Assembly: GCF_000971965.1 (NCBI RefSeq) | Contig: NZ_LAQP01000021.1 | Location: 1-64,000 of the forward strand | From: Paenibacillus wulumuqiensis | Lineage (GTDB): Bacteria; Bacillota; Bacilli; Paenibacillales; Paenibacillaceae | DNA: 64,000 bases | Reading direction: 5' to 3' | Shown: positions 51,167 to 60,563 of the stretch, one piece after another | How the letters are laid out: each line of letters opens with the position of its first letter | Position numbering within the stretch: position 1 is the stretch's first letter | Position numbers and translations under genes: made by a program | The notes under the pieces: model-generated | Database searches by the model: none | The model's input: the letters and a program-made list of their open reading frames with translations, nothing else | Told to the model about the DNA's origin: nothing

Positions 51167-51424
51167 GCCCAGCTGCTACAGGATATTCGGACAAATGAAG
51201 GAGGAGCAGCCTGCCATGTGACCGAGGTAACCAGCCATGAGGATAACCGGTCTCTAATCGACTTTGCCAAATTCATATTCCGCAGAGTGGATGTCATCTT
51301 CCTGAAGGCGAGTATCATGCCAGGTTCCCCGGTGTCCGTGCTTCAGATCGAAGACTGGGAGAAGACAATTTATCGAAAAAATCAAAAGACTGAAACCGCA
51401 AAAAACGCCTGCTGCCAGCAATGA
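51167..51424 (+). pseudogene. Short-chain dehydrogenase (SDR) remnant
   Basis: The frame reads LLQDIRTNEGGAACHVTEVT, then SHEDNRSLIDFAKFIFRRVD and VIFLKASIMPGSPVSVLQIEDWE. This matches the middle of an SDR enzyme: I-x-x-x-GG-A...DVT-x-x-ED...L-x-x-FA-x-x-x-FG-x-VD-x-x-x-NAGIMP. The nucleotide-binding TG-x-x-x-G-IG start and the Y-x-x-x-K catalytic part are missing, and the NAGI motif is decayed to KASI. It is a dead fragment. Confidence 0.65.
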
Positions 51425-51479
51425 GCCGAACAGCAGACGATACGGTACATACTATTAAATTCGGTAATCCACGGATGAG

Positions 51480-53501
51480 TTACACATGCGCTTTGGTCAG
51501 ATGAATCCGGATGACCGGTGTTTTGCCGGCTTCGGCAGAACCGGGAATCTCTTCAATACGTTCGATCATATCCTGACCGACCGGTACAATGATCGGGGAG
51601 ATCGTCGGATAACCGGCTGCCTTGATCGTCTCCATATTGAACTCCAGCAGCAGTTGTCCTTTGGTCACGGTATCACCGGTAGCGACATGGGCTTTGAATC
51701 CTTCGCCTTTCAAACCTACCGTATCAATACCGATATGAACGAGGATCTGCACACCGCTGGCATGTTCCAGAATAACAGCATGTTTGCTCTTGTCGATGAC
51801 ATGGGCTACAGTACCGTCGAATGGAGCATATACCTTGCCATCTGTTGGTTCGATCGCAATACCTTCACCCATTTGTTTTTCGGCAAAGGCCGGGTCAGGA
51901 ACATTATCCAGCGTAACCGCTTTACCCGAGATGGGAGCCAGCAGTTCCAGTACATCCACATCGTTGGCCGATGCGGAAGAGCCAGAAGCAGGTACCTGAT
52001 CGGAATCCTTCATCGGACTGCGACCGTTCTCAACCTTTCTCACATCATCATCGGCAATATCCTCTTCCACAGACTCTCCAGCGGCTTCCTGCTTGCGTAT
52101 AATCAGCTTGCGGCAGAGCAGTGTACCGGCAAAAGGAACAACAAGACATATCGCCATACCGATAAAGAACGTACCCCAGTTGCCTACATCAATAGCCAGG
52201 AATCCGGGCAATCCGCCGACACCGACAGCAAATGCTCTGACATTGTTCATCGTCAGCAATATGCCGCCGATCGCCGAACCGAGCATACCCATAAACAACG
52301 GATATCTAAAACGAACATTGACACCAAATACCGCCGGTTCGGTTACGCCGAGAAATGCCGTAATCGAAGTCGTGGCAGAAAGGCTTTTCATCTTTTGTGA
52401 GCGGATTACGAACATCATCGCCAGTGCTGCGGAACCCTGCGCAATATTGGAGAGCGCCAGCATCGGCCACAGGAATGTACCACCGGTCGAGTTGATCAGC
52501 TGCAGATCGACCGCGAGGAACGTATGATGCATCCCGGTAATAACGAGCGGGGCATACAGACCGCCATACAGCAGACCACCGAGCCATGGAACCGTGGAGA
52601 AAACCCACACCACGCCGGCAGTGAGCCAATTACCGACCGTAAAGGTAACCGGACCGATAATGACAAAAGCGAGAAATCCGGTGACAAGCAGAGCGACAGG
52701 CGCTACGACCAGCAGCTTCAACGAATCGGGTACCTTTCGATTGAGCCATTTCTCGATCACGACCAATACGTAGGCGGCGACGAGCATCGGCAGGACCTGT
52801 CCCTGATAACCGACGGCATTTACATGAAAACCGAACAGATTCCAGGTGGGTACGGTTCCTGCATTATAGGCTTTGGCATAATCGTATGCGCTGAGCAGGG
52901 AAGGGTTGACCAGAATCAGACCGAGCAGGACGCCGAGCAGCGGACTGCCGCCAAACCTCGTCGCTGCCGACCATCCGACCAGTGCAGGCAGGAAGGTGAA
53001 GGCCGTACTGGCAATCGTATAGACGATCGCTGCAAAGTCCGCCCACTGCGGAAACACTTCAACAAGAGATTGCCCTTTATAGAAAATATCTGGCCCGGTG
53101 AGCAAATTGTTGATCCCGAGCAGCAGACCTGCGGTGACGAGTGCAGGCAGCAGGGGAATGAATATATCGGACAGGGTTTTGATAAATTGCTGGATAGGAC
53201 TTTTATGCTTGATGGCTGCGGCTTTGACATCTTCCTTGCTGGCACGCTGGCCTCCGGTAATCGCTATCAATTCTTCATAAGCCTTGTCCACAATACCCGG
53301 CCCTATAATGACCTGGAATTGCCCTTGTGTGGAGAAATGGCCTTTGGCCAGCTCGTTATCATCCAGCGCCTGTTTGTTGACCTTGCTTTCATCGAGCAGC
53401 GAGAAACGAAGCCGTGTGACACAATGCGTAGCGACTTCGATGTTATCCTTGCCGCCAATGGCTTCAATAATCTTCTCAACATCTTCTCTTTTTACCGACA
53501 T
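51480..53501 (-). CDS. treP: PTS transporter EIIBCA, trehalose type
   Basis: A 673-residue fusion of three PTS domains. IIB: VEKIIEAIGGKDNIEVATHC-V-TRLRF, with the phospho-Cys in CVTRLRF. IIC: about ten TM helices from SDIFIPLLPALVTAGLLLG to about residue 470. IIA: LLAPISGKAVTLDNVPDPAF, EHASGVQILVHIGIDTVGLKGEGF, with the phospho-His in VHIGIDTV. The IIB start (VKREDVEKIIEAIGGKDNI) and the IIC are close to trehalose permease TreP, which imports trehalose as trehalose-6-phosphate. TreP proteins usually lack IIA, so the fusion is notable. The matching hydrolase is only a remnant (54005-54175). Confidence 0.85.
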   Translation of the reverse strand: MSVKREDVEKIIEAIGGKDNIEVATHCVTRLRFSLLDESKVNKQALDDNELAKGHFSTQGQFQVIIGPGIVDKAYEELIAITGGQRASKEDVKAAAIKHKSPIQQFIKTLSDIFIPLLPALVTAGLLLGINNLLTGPDIFYKGQSLVEVFPQWADFAAIVYTIASTAFTFLPALVGWSAATRFGGSPLLGVLLGLILVNPSLLSAYDYAKAYNAGTVPTWNLFGFHVNAVGYQGQVLPMLVAAYVLVVIEKWLNRKVPDSLKLLVVAPVALLVTGFLAFVIIGPVTFTVGNWLTAGVVWVFSTVPWLGGLLYGGLYAPLVITGMHHTFLAVDLQLINSTGGTFLWPMLALSNIAQGSAALAMMFVIRSQKMKSLSATTSITAFLGVTEPAVFGVNVRFRYPLFMGMLGSAIGGILLTMNNVRAFAVGVGGLPGFLAIDVGNWGTFFIGMAICLVVPFAGTLLCRKLIIRKQEAAGESVEEDIADDDVRKVENGRSPMKDSDQVPASGSSASANDVDVLELLAPISGKAVTLDNVPDPAFAEKQMGEGIAIEPTDGKVYAPFDGTVAHVIDKSKHAVILEHASGVQILVHIGIDTVGLKGEGFKAHVATGDTVTKGQLLLEFNMETIKAAGYPTISPIIVPVGQDMIERIEEIPGSAEAGKTPVIRIHLTKAHV

Positions 53502-54004
53502 GTGTTCATCTCCATTCTTTTGGGCTCATACGGGACAAACTCCCGGGTTACCCCATATTTAAAAGATATGACATTCGAGCAAATGAATGATTCCCTTACG
53601 CATGTCTTGCATTTTCTGGCATATCTGCGCTTCCTGCAGCATCGAAGTCGGCGCGCTGACACTTGCAGCCCAGGATGATCTGTAGCCTGCAAAAGCGAAA
53701 GGACGTGTGGTAAATCATGGTAGTTTCAGAAGGGTGCATTCCAGCCCCCGCCTATGTAATTCGTATGCCATGTGAACAGCAGTTTGTTGAATGTTTCAAA
53801 CTCATAAAAAAATAAAGTAGACTGCTTTCGATCATACTTTCTTGCTTTTCTGGCTGAAGTCAGCCTTTGTACTGCCAAACAGGGTCATATAGCATAACCT
53901 GCCGCTTTGTTTGTACTGCTAGAAGAAATGCCTGATTTGGTCGGTTATTGCCAGGGGAACCATCATCCGATGCAGGAGTGCTGCAAAATAATTATTTGGA
54001 TATA
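53502..54004. other. Non-coding stretch upstream of the PTS gene (503 bp)
   Basis: No intact gene. It holds the RBS and promoter area of the PTS gene and DNA with no recognisable coding pattern. Given the gene remnants around it, this is probably decayed sequence. No operator, riboswitch or strong hairpin was seen. Confidence 0.5.
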
Positions 54005-54175
54005 TACAGCATCTTTGGATGGTACGATGCCTGCAGCCGGATATGCTCGGTTGAAGAATGATTAACCAAGATACCCAGTATCAGACGCATATTCCGTTTG
54101 CAAATACGATTTATCATTCTATCAAAGTCTGTGATTCTGCTTGCCATAGTGCCCTGCATACAGCGTCGCCGTGTT
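54005..54175 (-). pseudogene. Remnant of a GH13 hydrolase, probably trehalose-6-phosphate hydrolase (treA)
   Basis: On the minus strand the DNA reads GTMASRITDFDRMINRICKR, then NMRLILGILVNHSSTEHIRL-QAS. This matches GH13 region I and the preceding helix (FGTMADFD-x-LI-x-x-x-x-KRGIKIIMDLVVNHTS-x-EH-x-WF-x-x-S), except that SRIT is inserted and the catalytic-domain context is missing on both sides. A treA gene next to treP is the normal arrangement, so this appears to be the decayed hydrolase. Confidence 0.6.
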
Positions 54176-54480
54176 GAATTGTGGTGGATCATATTCCCAT
54201 CTCTCATGCATAAAAAACGAATGAATAATGAATGTGTCAGATGAATAGTTCGTGAATAATGAAGTAAAGATACAATTTTCGTTGACAAAGCATGTTAAAT
54301 TCATTAAAATTCGAAAGGTGAATCGGGTTAAAAATAATAAATAGATGCCTTGATTTTATTCATACACTGCTCTTATTGAATCCTAATGACCAATACAGCA
54401 GCGCGAAAATTGCGTTCTTAATAAAAGAATTAGGATTTTTGGCGTTTATGAATAACCGATGGCGTGGAGGCTGGCTTTAC
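54176..54480. other. AT-rich region upstream of the purine permease (305 bp)
   Basis: Contains the promoter of the permease gene, with TTGACA-like (about 54282) and TAAAAT-like words. I searched for a guanine/adenine riboswitch, common upstream of such permeases, and did not find its conserved loops. Confidence 0.5.
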
Positions 54481-55782
54481 ATGGACAACTGGTTCAAGCT
54501 CAAAGAAAGAGGCACGACCGTTTCAACTGAAATTATTGCGGGGCTCACTACCTTTTTCACGATGGTTTATATTGTGATCGTTAACCCTGGCATATTGAGC
54601 AGCACAGGGATGGATTTTAACGGAGTATTTATTGCTACCATACTGGCAAGTATTGTGGCGACCCTGATCATGGGATTATGGTCGAATTATCCGATCGTTT
54701 TGGCACCCGGTATGGGGCTTAATGCGTTTTTTGCATATAGTGTGGTGAGTGGATACGGAGTGACCTGGCAGGTTGCTCTGGGAGCGGTATTTATTGCAGG
54801 GCTTTTGTTTATTGTTTTATCGGTCACTTCTTTCCGTTATATGCTGCTGGATGCGATTCCTGCGAGTCTGAAGCATGCGATTACAGCAGGTATTGGATTA
54901 TTTATTACGACGGTAGGTCTGCAGAATTCCGGTGTGATTATCGCTTCGGAATCCAACTTGATCACGATCGGTAATCTGGCGTCACCAATGACGTATCTGA
55001 CGATTATCGGATTGCTGATTACGGTTGTACTGATGGCCTATAATGTCAAAGGGTATCTGTTTATCGGTATGGTCGTAACTACGATTCTGGCCTGGATTCT
55101 CGGACTGTTCCAGCTGCCGGCATCGATTGTGGCAATGCCGCATGGTCTGGCAACAACGGCGTTCCAGCTGGATCTGGCAGGTGTATTTTCAAGTGGGCTG
55201 TACACGATTATCTTTACCTTCCTGCTGATCACTCTGTTTGATACGACAGGGACAATGCTTGGCGTGGCAGAGCAGGCAGGACTGCTTAACAAAGACGGGA
55301 AATTCCCGCGTTCCCGCGGCGCACTGCTCGCAGATGCAGTGGGAACGACGGCTGGCTCTCTGCTCGGAACAAGTCCGACCTCGGCATATATTGAGTCGAG
55401 TACAGGTGTTGCTGCAGGAGGAAGAACCGGACTGACAGCGATCGTAGTTAGCATATTGCTGGCGCTCACATTGTTCTTCTCCCCGATCGTAAGTGTTATT
55501 TCCGGTATCCCGGCGATCACTTCACCGGCACTGATTATTGTCGGTTACTTCATGATTAGCGTGATCAGCAAAATCAACTGGAAAGATCTCGAAGAAGCTT
55601 TTCCAGCTTTCCTGATCATCATCCTGGTGCCGTTGACCCACAGTATTGCGACAGGGATCGGATTCGGATTTATTTTCTATCCGCTGCTCAAGCTGCTTCG
55701 CGGCAAAGGCAAAGAAGTTCATCCGATCTTTTATATTTTTGCGGTATTGTTCTTTATTCAGCTGGTGTTCCTGGATCACTAG
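54481..55782 (+). CDS. NCS2/AzgA-type purine permease (PbuG/PbuO-like)
   Basis: A 433-residue membrane protein from ATG 54481 (GGAGG about 10 nt upstream; a start at 54376 has no RBS). The family start [31 protein letters not shown] is followed by [36 protein letters not shown] and [18 protein letters not shown], then [23 protein letters not shown]. These are diagnostic of hypoxanthine/guanine/adenine permeases, which import purine bases with protons. It is monocistronic with a terminator. Confidence 0.92.
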   Translation: MDNWFKLKERGTTVSTEIIAGLTTFFTMVYIVIVNPGILSSTGMDFNGVFIATILASIVATLIMGLWSNYPIVLAPGMGLNAFFAYSVVSGYGVTWQVALGAVFIAGLLFIVLSVTSFRYMLLDAIPASLKHAITAGIGLFITTVGLQNSGVIIASESNLITIGNLASPMTYLTIIGLLITVVLMAYNVKGYLFIGMVVTTILAWILGLFQLPASIVAMPHGLATTAFQLDLAGVFSSGLYTIIFTFLLITLFDTTGTMLGVAEQAGLLNKDGKFPRSRGALLADAVGTTAGSLLGTSPTSAYIESSTGVAAGGRTGLTAIVVSILLALTLFFSPIVSVISGIPAITSPALIIVGYFMISVISKINWKDLEEAFPAFLIIILVPLTHSIATGIGFGFIFYPLLKLLRGKGKEVHPIFYIFAVLFFIQLVFLDH

Positions 55783-55805
55783 AAGAGGATGGCATACCAG
55801 AAAGA

Positions 55806-55835
55806 GAACCGTCTTTTATAGACGGTTCTTTTTTC
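55806..55835 (+). terminator. Terminator of the purine permease gene
   Basis: GAACCGTC (55806-55813) pairs with GACGGTTC (55821-55828), followed by TTTTTTC. Strong. Confidence 0.9.
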
Positions 55836-55889
55836 TTTCCTCTCATATTCGGTTATATTATCAATAACAAACCCAAGGAGGAATCAATC

Positions 55890-57998
55890 ATGCGCGAATT
55901 TATCGAAGGTAACCATCAACATACGAACAGCCTGATCCATGAAAAGTCTCCGTACTTGCTGCAGCACGCCCACAATCCGGTCGACTGGATGGCCTGGGGG
56001 ACCGAAGCGTTCACCAAAGCCAAACGGGAGGGCAAGCCGGTGTTTCTGTCTGTAGGTTATTCCTAGCGGAGGATTACATCCACATGTCATTGGTGTCACG
56101 TCATGGAGCGCGAGAGCTTTGAAGATGAAGAGGTAGCAGCTGTTCTGAATGAGTACTTTGTTCCGATCAAGGTCGACCGGGAGGAACGTCCGGATATCGA
56201 CAATCTGTATATGGCTTACTGTCAGGCACTGACCGGACAGGGGGGCTGGCCGCTGACCGTGCTGCTCACACCCGAGCAAAAGCCATTTTATGCAGGCACT
56301 TATTTCCCGAAAACGACCAAGTACGGGCGCATCGGTGTAATCGATATGCTCACCCAGATCCGGGAACAATGGAACAGTGATCGTGACCGGATCGTCAAGG
56401 CAGGCGATGATATCGTCGAGCGCATGATGCTGTATGCGAACGAGACGCAGCATGGCGAGTTCAGTGAAGATATTATTCACCGCGGGTACAAGACGTTCGT
56501 CAGTTCCTTTGATGAGGTATATGGCGGGTTCGGTGCAGCACCCAAGTTCCCGACGCCGCATAATCTGATGTTCCTCAGCGCCTACTACCAGACTTACCAG
56601 GAACCGCAGGCGCTGGAGATGGTCAAGCATACGCTGGACAGCATGTATCGCGGCGGCATTTATGACCATATCGGCTTTGGCTTTGCCCGGTATTCGACAG
56701 ATGAGAAGTGGCTGGTACCGCATTTTGAGAAAATGCTGTACGATAACGCTCTGCTGGCGATTACGTATCTGGATGCGTATCAGCTGACGAATGAGCGACG
56801 CTATGCCCAGATCGCCGAATCGGTCTTTACGTATGTACTGCGGGATATGACTTCACCGGAAGGGGCATTCTACTGTGCAGAAGATGCCGATTCCGAGGGG
56901 GAAGAAGGCAAGTTCTACGTCTTTGACCGGGATGAGATCGAGGAAGTGCTCGGTCTGGAAGAGATGCACAAGTACTGCAATATTTACGATATTACGCCGG
57001 AAGGCAATTTTGAAGGGTCAAATATTCCGAATCTGATCCCATTCACTGCAGCCGAGATTGCCGAGCAGCGTGATCTGAACGAATTGGCTTTGCTGACCGA
57101 TCTGGAAGAAGCCCGGCAAAAGCTGTTCGACTACCGGGAGCAGCGCATCCATCCGTCCAAGGATGACAAAGTACTCACTTCCTGGAACGGCATGATGATC
57201 GCGGCCCTGGCACGTGGCAGCAAGCGTCTGCAGAAGCCGGAATATGCACAGGCAGCAATGCGGGCAGCGGACTTTATCTGGCAGCATATGCGCCGCGAAG
57301 ATGGACGACTGCTCGCCCGCTACCGGGATGGACATGCCGCCTATCCGGCTTATCTGGATGATTACGCTTATCTGATCTGGGGACTGCAGGAACTGTATGA
57401 AGCAACTGGGCAGACCGTGCTGCTAGAGCGGGCGTTGATTCTCAAGGATCAGCTGATCGCTCTCTTCTGGGATGAAGAGAATGACGGATTCTACTTTGCT
57501 GGCAATGACAGTGAACAGCTGCTCACCCGGACCAAAGAAACGTACGACGGCGCCATGCCATCCGGCAACTCGGTAGCCGCCTGGACGCTTGCCCGTCTAG
57601 CGGCTGTTACCCAGGATGAGGAGCTGCGCGGCTATGCCGAGCGTACGCTCAATGCTTTTGCCGGAACCGTGAAGCAGTATCCGTCCGGGTATGCGATGAT
57701 GCTGCTGGCGGGTATGCAGATGCTGCACGGTACGGAAGAGATTGTGCTGGCTGGCAAAGTGGAAGATCTGTCCTACCAGGAAATGATCGCCGAGACCCAG
57801 AAAGCATATCGTCCGTTCGCGGCGTTGCTGCTGAACAATGCCGGAACCGACGGCGAAGCTACCCGTGCACTGCTGCCGCATCTGGCGGATATGGGCATGC
57901 AGGATGGCGCGACCGCCTATATTTGCGAAGGCTTTGTCTGTCATGAGCCGCTGACTACGGTGGAAGCACTACGGGAGGCACTGGTGAAAAAGGGATAG
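55890..57998 (+). pseudogene. YyaL-type thioredoxin-domain (DUF255) protein gene with in-frame TAG
   Basis: From ATG 55890 (AAGGAGG upstream) the frame encodes a 702-residue protein of the DUF255/SPATA20-like family, interrupted at codon 59 by TAG (56064-56066). Before it: [20 protein letters not shown]...[10 protein letters not shown]. After it: TCHWCHVMERESFEDEEVA. In the family GYS and TCHWCHVM are adjacent, so the 18 bases TAGCGGAGGATTACATCC (56064-56081) are an extra insertion that adds a stop without shifting frame. The remaining 630 codons look intact (SGGWPLTVLLTPEQKPFY-like region, (alpha/alpha)6 domain). The shorter ATG at 56103 would lack the CHWCH motif. Confidence 0.8.
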
Positions 57999-58400
57999 AT
58001 GGAGTGAGATGTAACAAAGAAGCATAGCATGGAATGGGAAATGGATCAGACAATAGCAGATATCAGACAGAAAGAGCAGCAAATAGCTGCTCTTTTCTGT
58101 TATCAAACGATAGCTTACATATCGATAAAAAGTTCGCACAATAGTTAAGAGATAAGATAGAGAATATTTACACATTTACGCAAACCTAAGCAGGTAAGAT
58201 ATTATTTTATCTTATGTGAATATCCAGATTATGGAGGAGTAAGCGTATTCGATAGGTATAAATACTGTAATATGTACTATGATCTGGGTGTATGGAATCA
58301 TACGTATCCACGTAACGTTACTACCTATTCATTTAAGACTTTAGAAGAATAGGAATTTTACATCATATTTAATAAAATTATACAAGGAAGGGAAGGAGAA
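57999..58400. other. Intergenic region (402 bp)
   Basis: Holds a terminator (58069-58098) and then AT-rich DNA (58110-58390), the likely promoter region of the injection-system cassette. No gene recognised. Confidence 0.6.
58069..58098 (+). terminator. Terminator of the YyaL-type gene
   Basis: AAAGAGCAGC (58071-58080) pairs with GCTGCTCTTTT (58086-58096) around a 5-nt loop, followed by CTG. Clear stem. Confidence 0.85.
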
Positions 58401-59102
58401 GTGTGTACATTGCAACATATGGATGAGTATATTGTCTCACAGCTGTACGGGAGACGAGCAGCGAAGCAATCGTTGGATGCTGCGGAACCGGCAGGACAAG
58501 GACTTCCGGTATCATCGGAAAAGGAAGCCGGTATGCAGTCCATAACCACTGCTTCTGCAGCAGATGCAGAGCTGCGGATTAATATCAAAGGAAGACCCAC
58601 GCGCTTTAGAGCCGTTCAGCTGTTAAGCGAGAGACTGGAATGCCTGCTGCCTGATCATTTTGGGCAGATGTCTATTGAGAAAGTTCGTATCAAGTATCCA
58701 TCGGAGCATCGCCCGCAGGTGATCTACGCGGAACCCGAGGGTATAGTGGATTTTACATGGAGTCCCACTGATATGGAGATCCAAGAGGAGGAACTGGGGA
58801 CGACAGCCCGGCAGCTGGGCGAGATGATCCGGCGGATACAGCCGATCCTCAGCTGGCAGGGAGTAGAGATGATCAAAACGGACCATCTCACAATAGCTGT
58901 GATCCGATTTGTCGTATCTATTATAGATGGCGAGATGTATAACGAAATGCTGCTGGTGAATGACCAGGGCAAGCTGATTATTGGCACCTTTCATTGTGAA
59001 GCTGCAGAAATTGAACACTGGAAGCCGGTGACGGAGATTCTGATCCGCTCGCTGCGCTTTTTGACCATAGAGGAGAATACATATGAGCCTGGATTATCAT
59101 AA
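58401..59102 (+). CDS. Chaperone-like protein of the VgrG cassette (possible DcrB/DUF1795 type)
   Basis: A 233-residue soluble protein; AAGGAG lies just before GTG 58401 and may instead serve TTG 58410. The N-terminal 55 residues are low-complexity. The C-terminal 170 residues form alpha/beta strands: ELRINIKGRPTRFRAVQLL, VIYAEPEGIVDFTW, LTIAVIRFVVSIIDGEMYNEMLLV, GKLIIGTFHCEAAEIEHWKPVTEILIRSLRFL. The last block resembles DcrB/DUF1795 domains (strand-turn-strand, W, S-L-x-F), the fold of T6SS Eag chaperones. This likeness is uncertain. It overlaps the VgrG gene by 20 bp, so they are coupled. Confidence 0.55.
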   Translation: MCTLQHMDEYIVSQLYGRRAAKQSLDAAEPAGQGLPVSSEKEAGMQSITTASAADAELRINIKGRPTRFRAVQLLSERLECLLPDHFGQMSIEKVRIKYPSEHRPQVIYAEPEGIVDFTWSPTDMEIQEEELGTTARQLGEMIRRIQPILSWQGVEMIKTDHLTIAVIRFVVSIIDGEMYNEMLLVNDQGKLIIGTFHCEAAEIEHWKPVTEILIRSLRFLTIEENTYEPGLS

Positions 59103-60498
59103 TTTGCAGATTCAGCCATTTCCGCTGGTGAATCTGGAGCAGTTTACACTCAGCAAGAAGATCAACGAGCATACACGATTGTATTTTACCGGAATTATTC
59201 CCGAAGAAATGCAGGATAGCTACATTAACAGCACCGAAGCCAACACGGTTATACAGGTGAGCCAGCTGCAGGACAATGGCGAGATCAAGCCGCTGTTCAG
59301 CGGTATCGCTCTGTCGGTAGAGATAAAGGTTGTTCGCGGCGTCTATTATCTGGAGGTGGAAGCTGTCTCGCATACGTACCGGATGGATGTGCAGCGCCGT
59401 ATCCGTTCGTTTCAGGATACAGAGATGACACTGCCGCAGCTGCTGGAGCAGATCGGTCATCATTATGAAGGACTCGATGTGATCGATGGTGCGACAGGCG
59501 GTGGTGCAATGAAGCGTATCGCGATCCAGTACCGAGAGACTGATTGGGAATTCCTGCGTCGTCTGGCTTCACGCTATCATACGAGTCTGATGCCGGTAGC
59601 CCAGTTTGATACGCCCAAGTTTTATTTTGGCATCCAGGATACGTACCAGCCGATAGTGCTGGATCATACCCGGTATACCGTGCGCAAGCAGCTGGTTCCT
59701 TTTCGTTATTTTCAGGAGAATGATGGGACTTCGCTGGAAGAAAGAGATTTTATCGTCTATGAAGTGGAGACGGATGAGGTGCTTGATCTGGGCGGTCATG
59801 TCCATTTTCAGGGGAAAAGCCTATATGTGACCGAAGTCTACACGGACATGCATAGTGGGCTGCTCCGCCATCTGTACGTACTCTGTACGTATAAAGGGCT
59901 GCGGCAGAGAAGTTATTATCAGGAAAATTTGGCCGGTGCATCGCTAAGCGGTACTGTCTTGGATGTGCAGCAGGATCAGGTGCGTATTCACCTGGACTGT
60001 GATCCGCAGCAGGATGTATCCAAAGCACACTGGTTCTCCTATTCTACGCTGTACAGTGCAGGCAACCATACTGGCTGGTACGTGATGCCGGAAAAAGGGG
60101 ACCCGGTCAGCCTTTATTTCCCCGGCAGCCGGGAGGAAGACGCCTATGCACGCGGAGCCATCCGCAGAGCAAAGAGAAATGCAGGAGATAACAAACTGTC
60201 GGATCCCAGCGTGAAAATCTGGCGTACCCCGCATGGTCGCGAGATCCAGCTCGCTCCGGATGGGATTACAGTCAGTGCACAGGATGGAGCCGTATTTATC
60301 AAGCTGGATAACCAGAACGGGATTCAAATTGTCAGCAATCAGCAGGTGAGCATCTCGGCAGGCGGTGATCTGAGCCTGTCCGCCGGCAAAACGATGAATC
60401 TGTCAGCAGGCGGCTCGCTGACGCTGGATTGTAATGGCAGCCATATTGAACTAAGCGGCACGGCGGATATGAAAGGCGCAGAGGTGAAATCCAACTGA
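59083..60498 (+). CDS. VgrG/phage gpD-like spike protein
   Basis: A 471-residue protein. N-terminal gp27-like part (about 1-280): LEQFTLSKKINEHTRLYFTGIIPEE, RIAIQYRETDWEFLRRLASRYHTSLMP, with the family's Y-x-E-(S/T)-D-W-x-F-(L/I)-x-R-L. Next an OB-fold gp5-like domain (about 290-380: GTVLDVQQDQVRIHL, WYVMPEKGDPVSLYFPG) and a repetitive C-terminal needle (about 415-470: VSISAGGDLSLSAGKTMNLSAGGSL). In phage tails, T6SS and eCIS such proteins form the puncturing spike. Here it opens a spike-tip cassette in a Gram-positive genome. Confidence 0.85.
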   Translation: MSLDYHNLQIQPFPLVNLEQFTLSKKINEHTRLYFTGIIPEEMQDSYINSTEANTVIQVSQLQDNGEIKPLFSGIALSVEIKVVRGVYYLEVEAVSHTYRMDVQRRIRSFQDTEMTLPQLLEQIGHHYEGLDVIDGATGGGAMKRIAIQYRETDWEFLRRLASRYHTSLMPVAQFDTPKFYFGIQDTYQPIVLDHTRYTVRKQLVPFRYFQENDGTSLEERDFIVYEVETDEVLDLGGHVHFQGKSLYVTEVYTDMHSGLLRHLYVLCTYKGLRQRSYYQENLAGASLSGTVLDVQQDQVRIHLDCDPQQDVSKAHWFSYSTLYSAGNHTGWYVMPEKGDPVSLYFPGSREEDAYARGAIRRAKRNAGDNKLSDPSVKIWRTPHGREIQLAPDGITVSAQDGAVFIKLDNQNGIQIVSNQQVSISAGGDLSLSAGKTMNLSAGGSLTLDCNGSHIELSGTADMKGAEVKSN

Positions 60499-60563
60499 TG
60501 GACAGCCATAGACAGAATGACGAAATGCAAAGCAGGTGAGCAATCATATACTTCTTTAACAGC

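Noticed and set aside
54176-54480. Possible purine riboswitch upstream of the NCS2 permease
   Set aside because: The conserved junction and loop sequences of guanine/adenine riboswitches were not found.
55884-56723. Minus-strand open frame of 279 codons opposite the YyaL-type gene
   Set aside because: The plus strand carries the family motifs on both sides of the TAG, so this frame is only a shadow.
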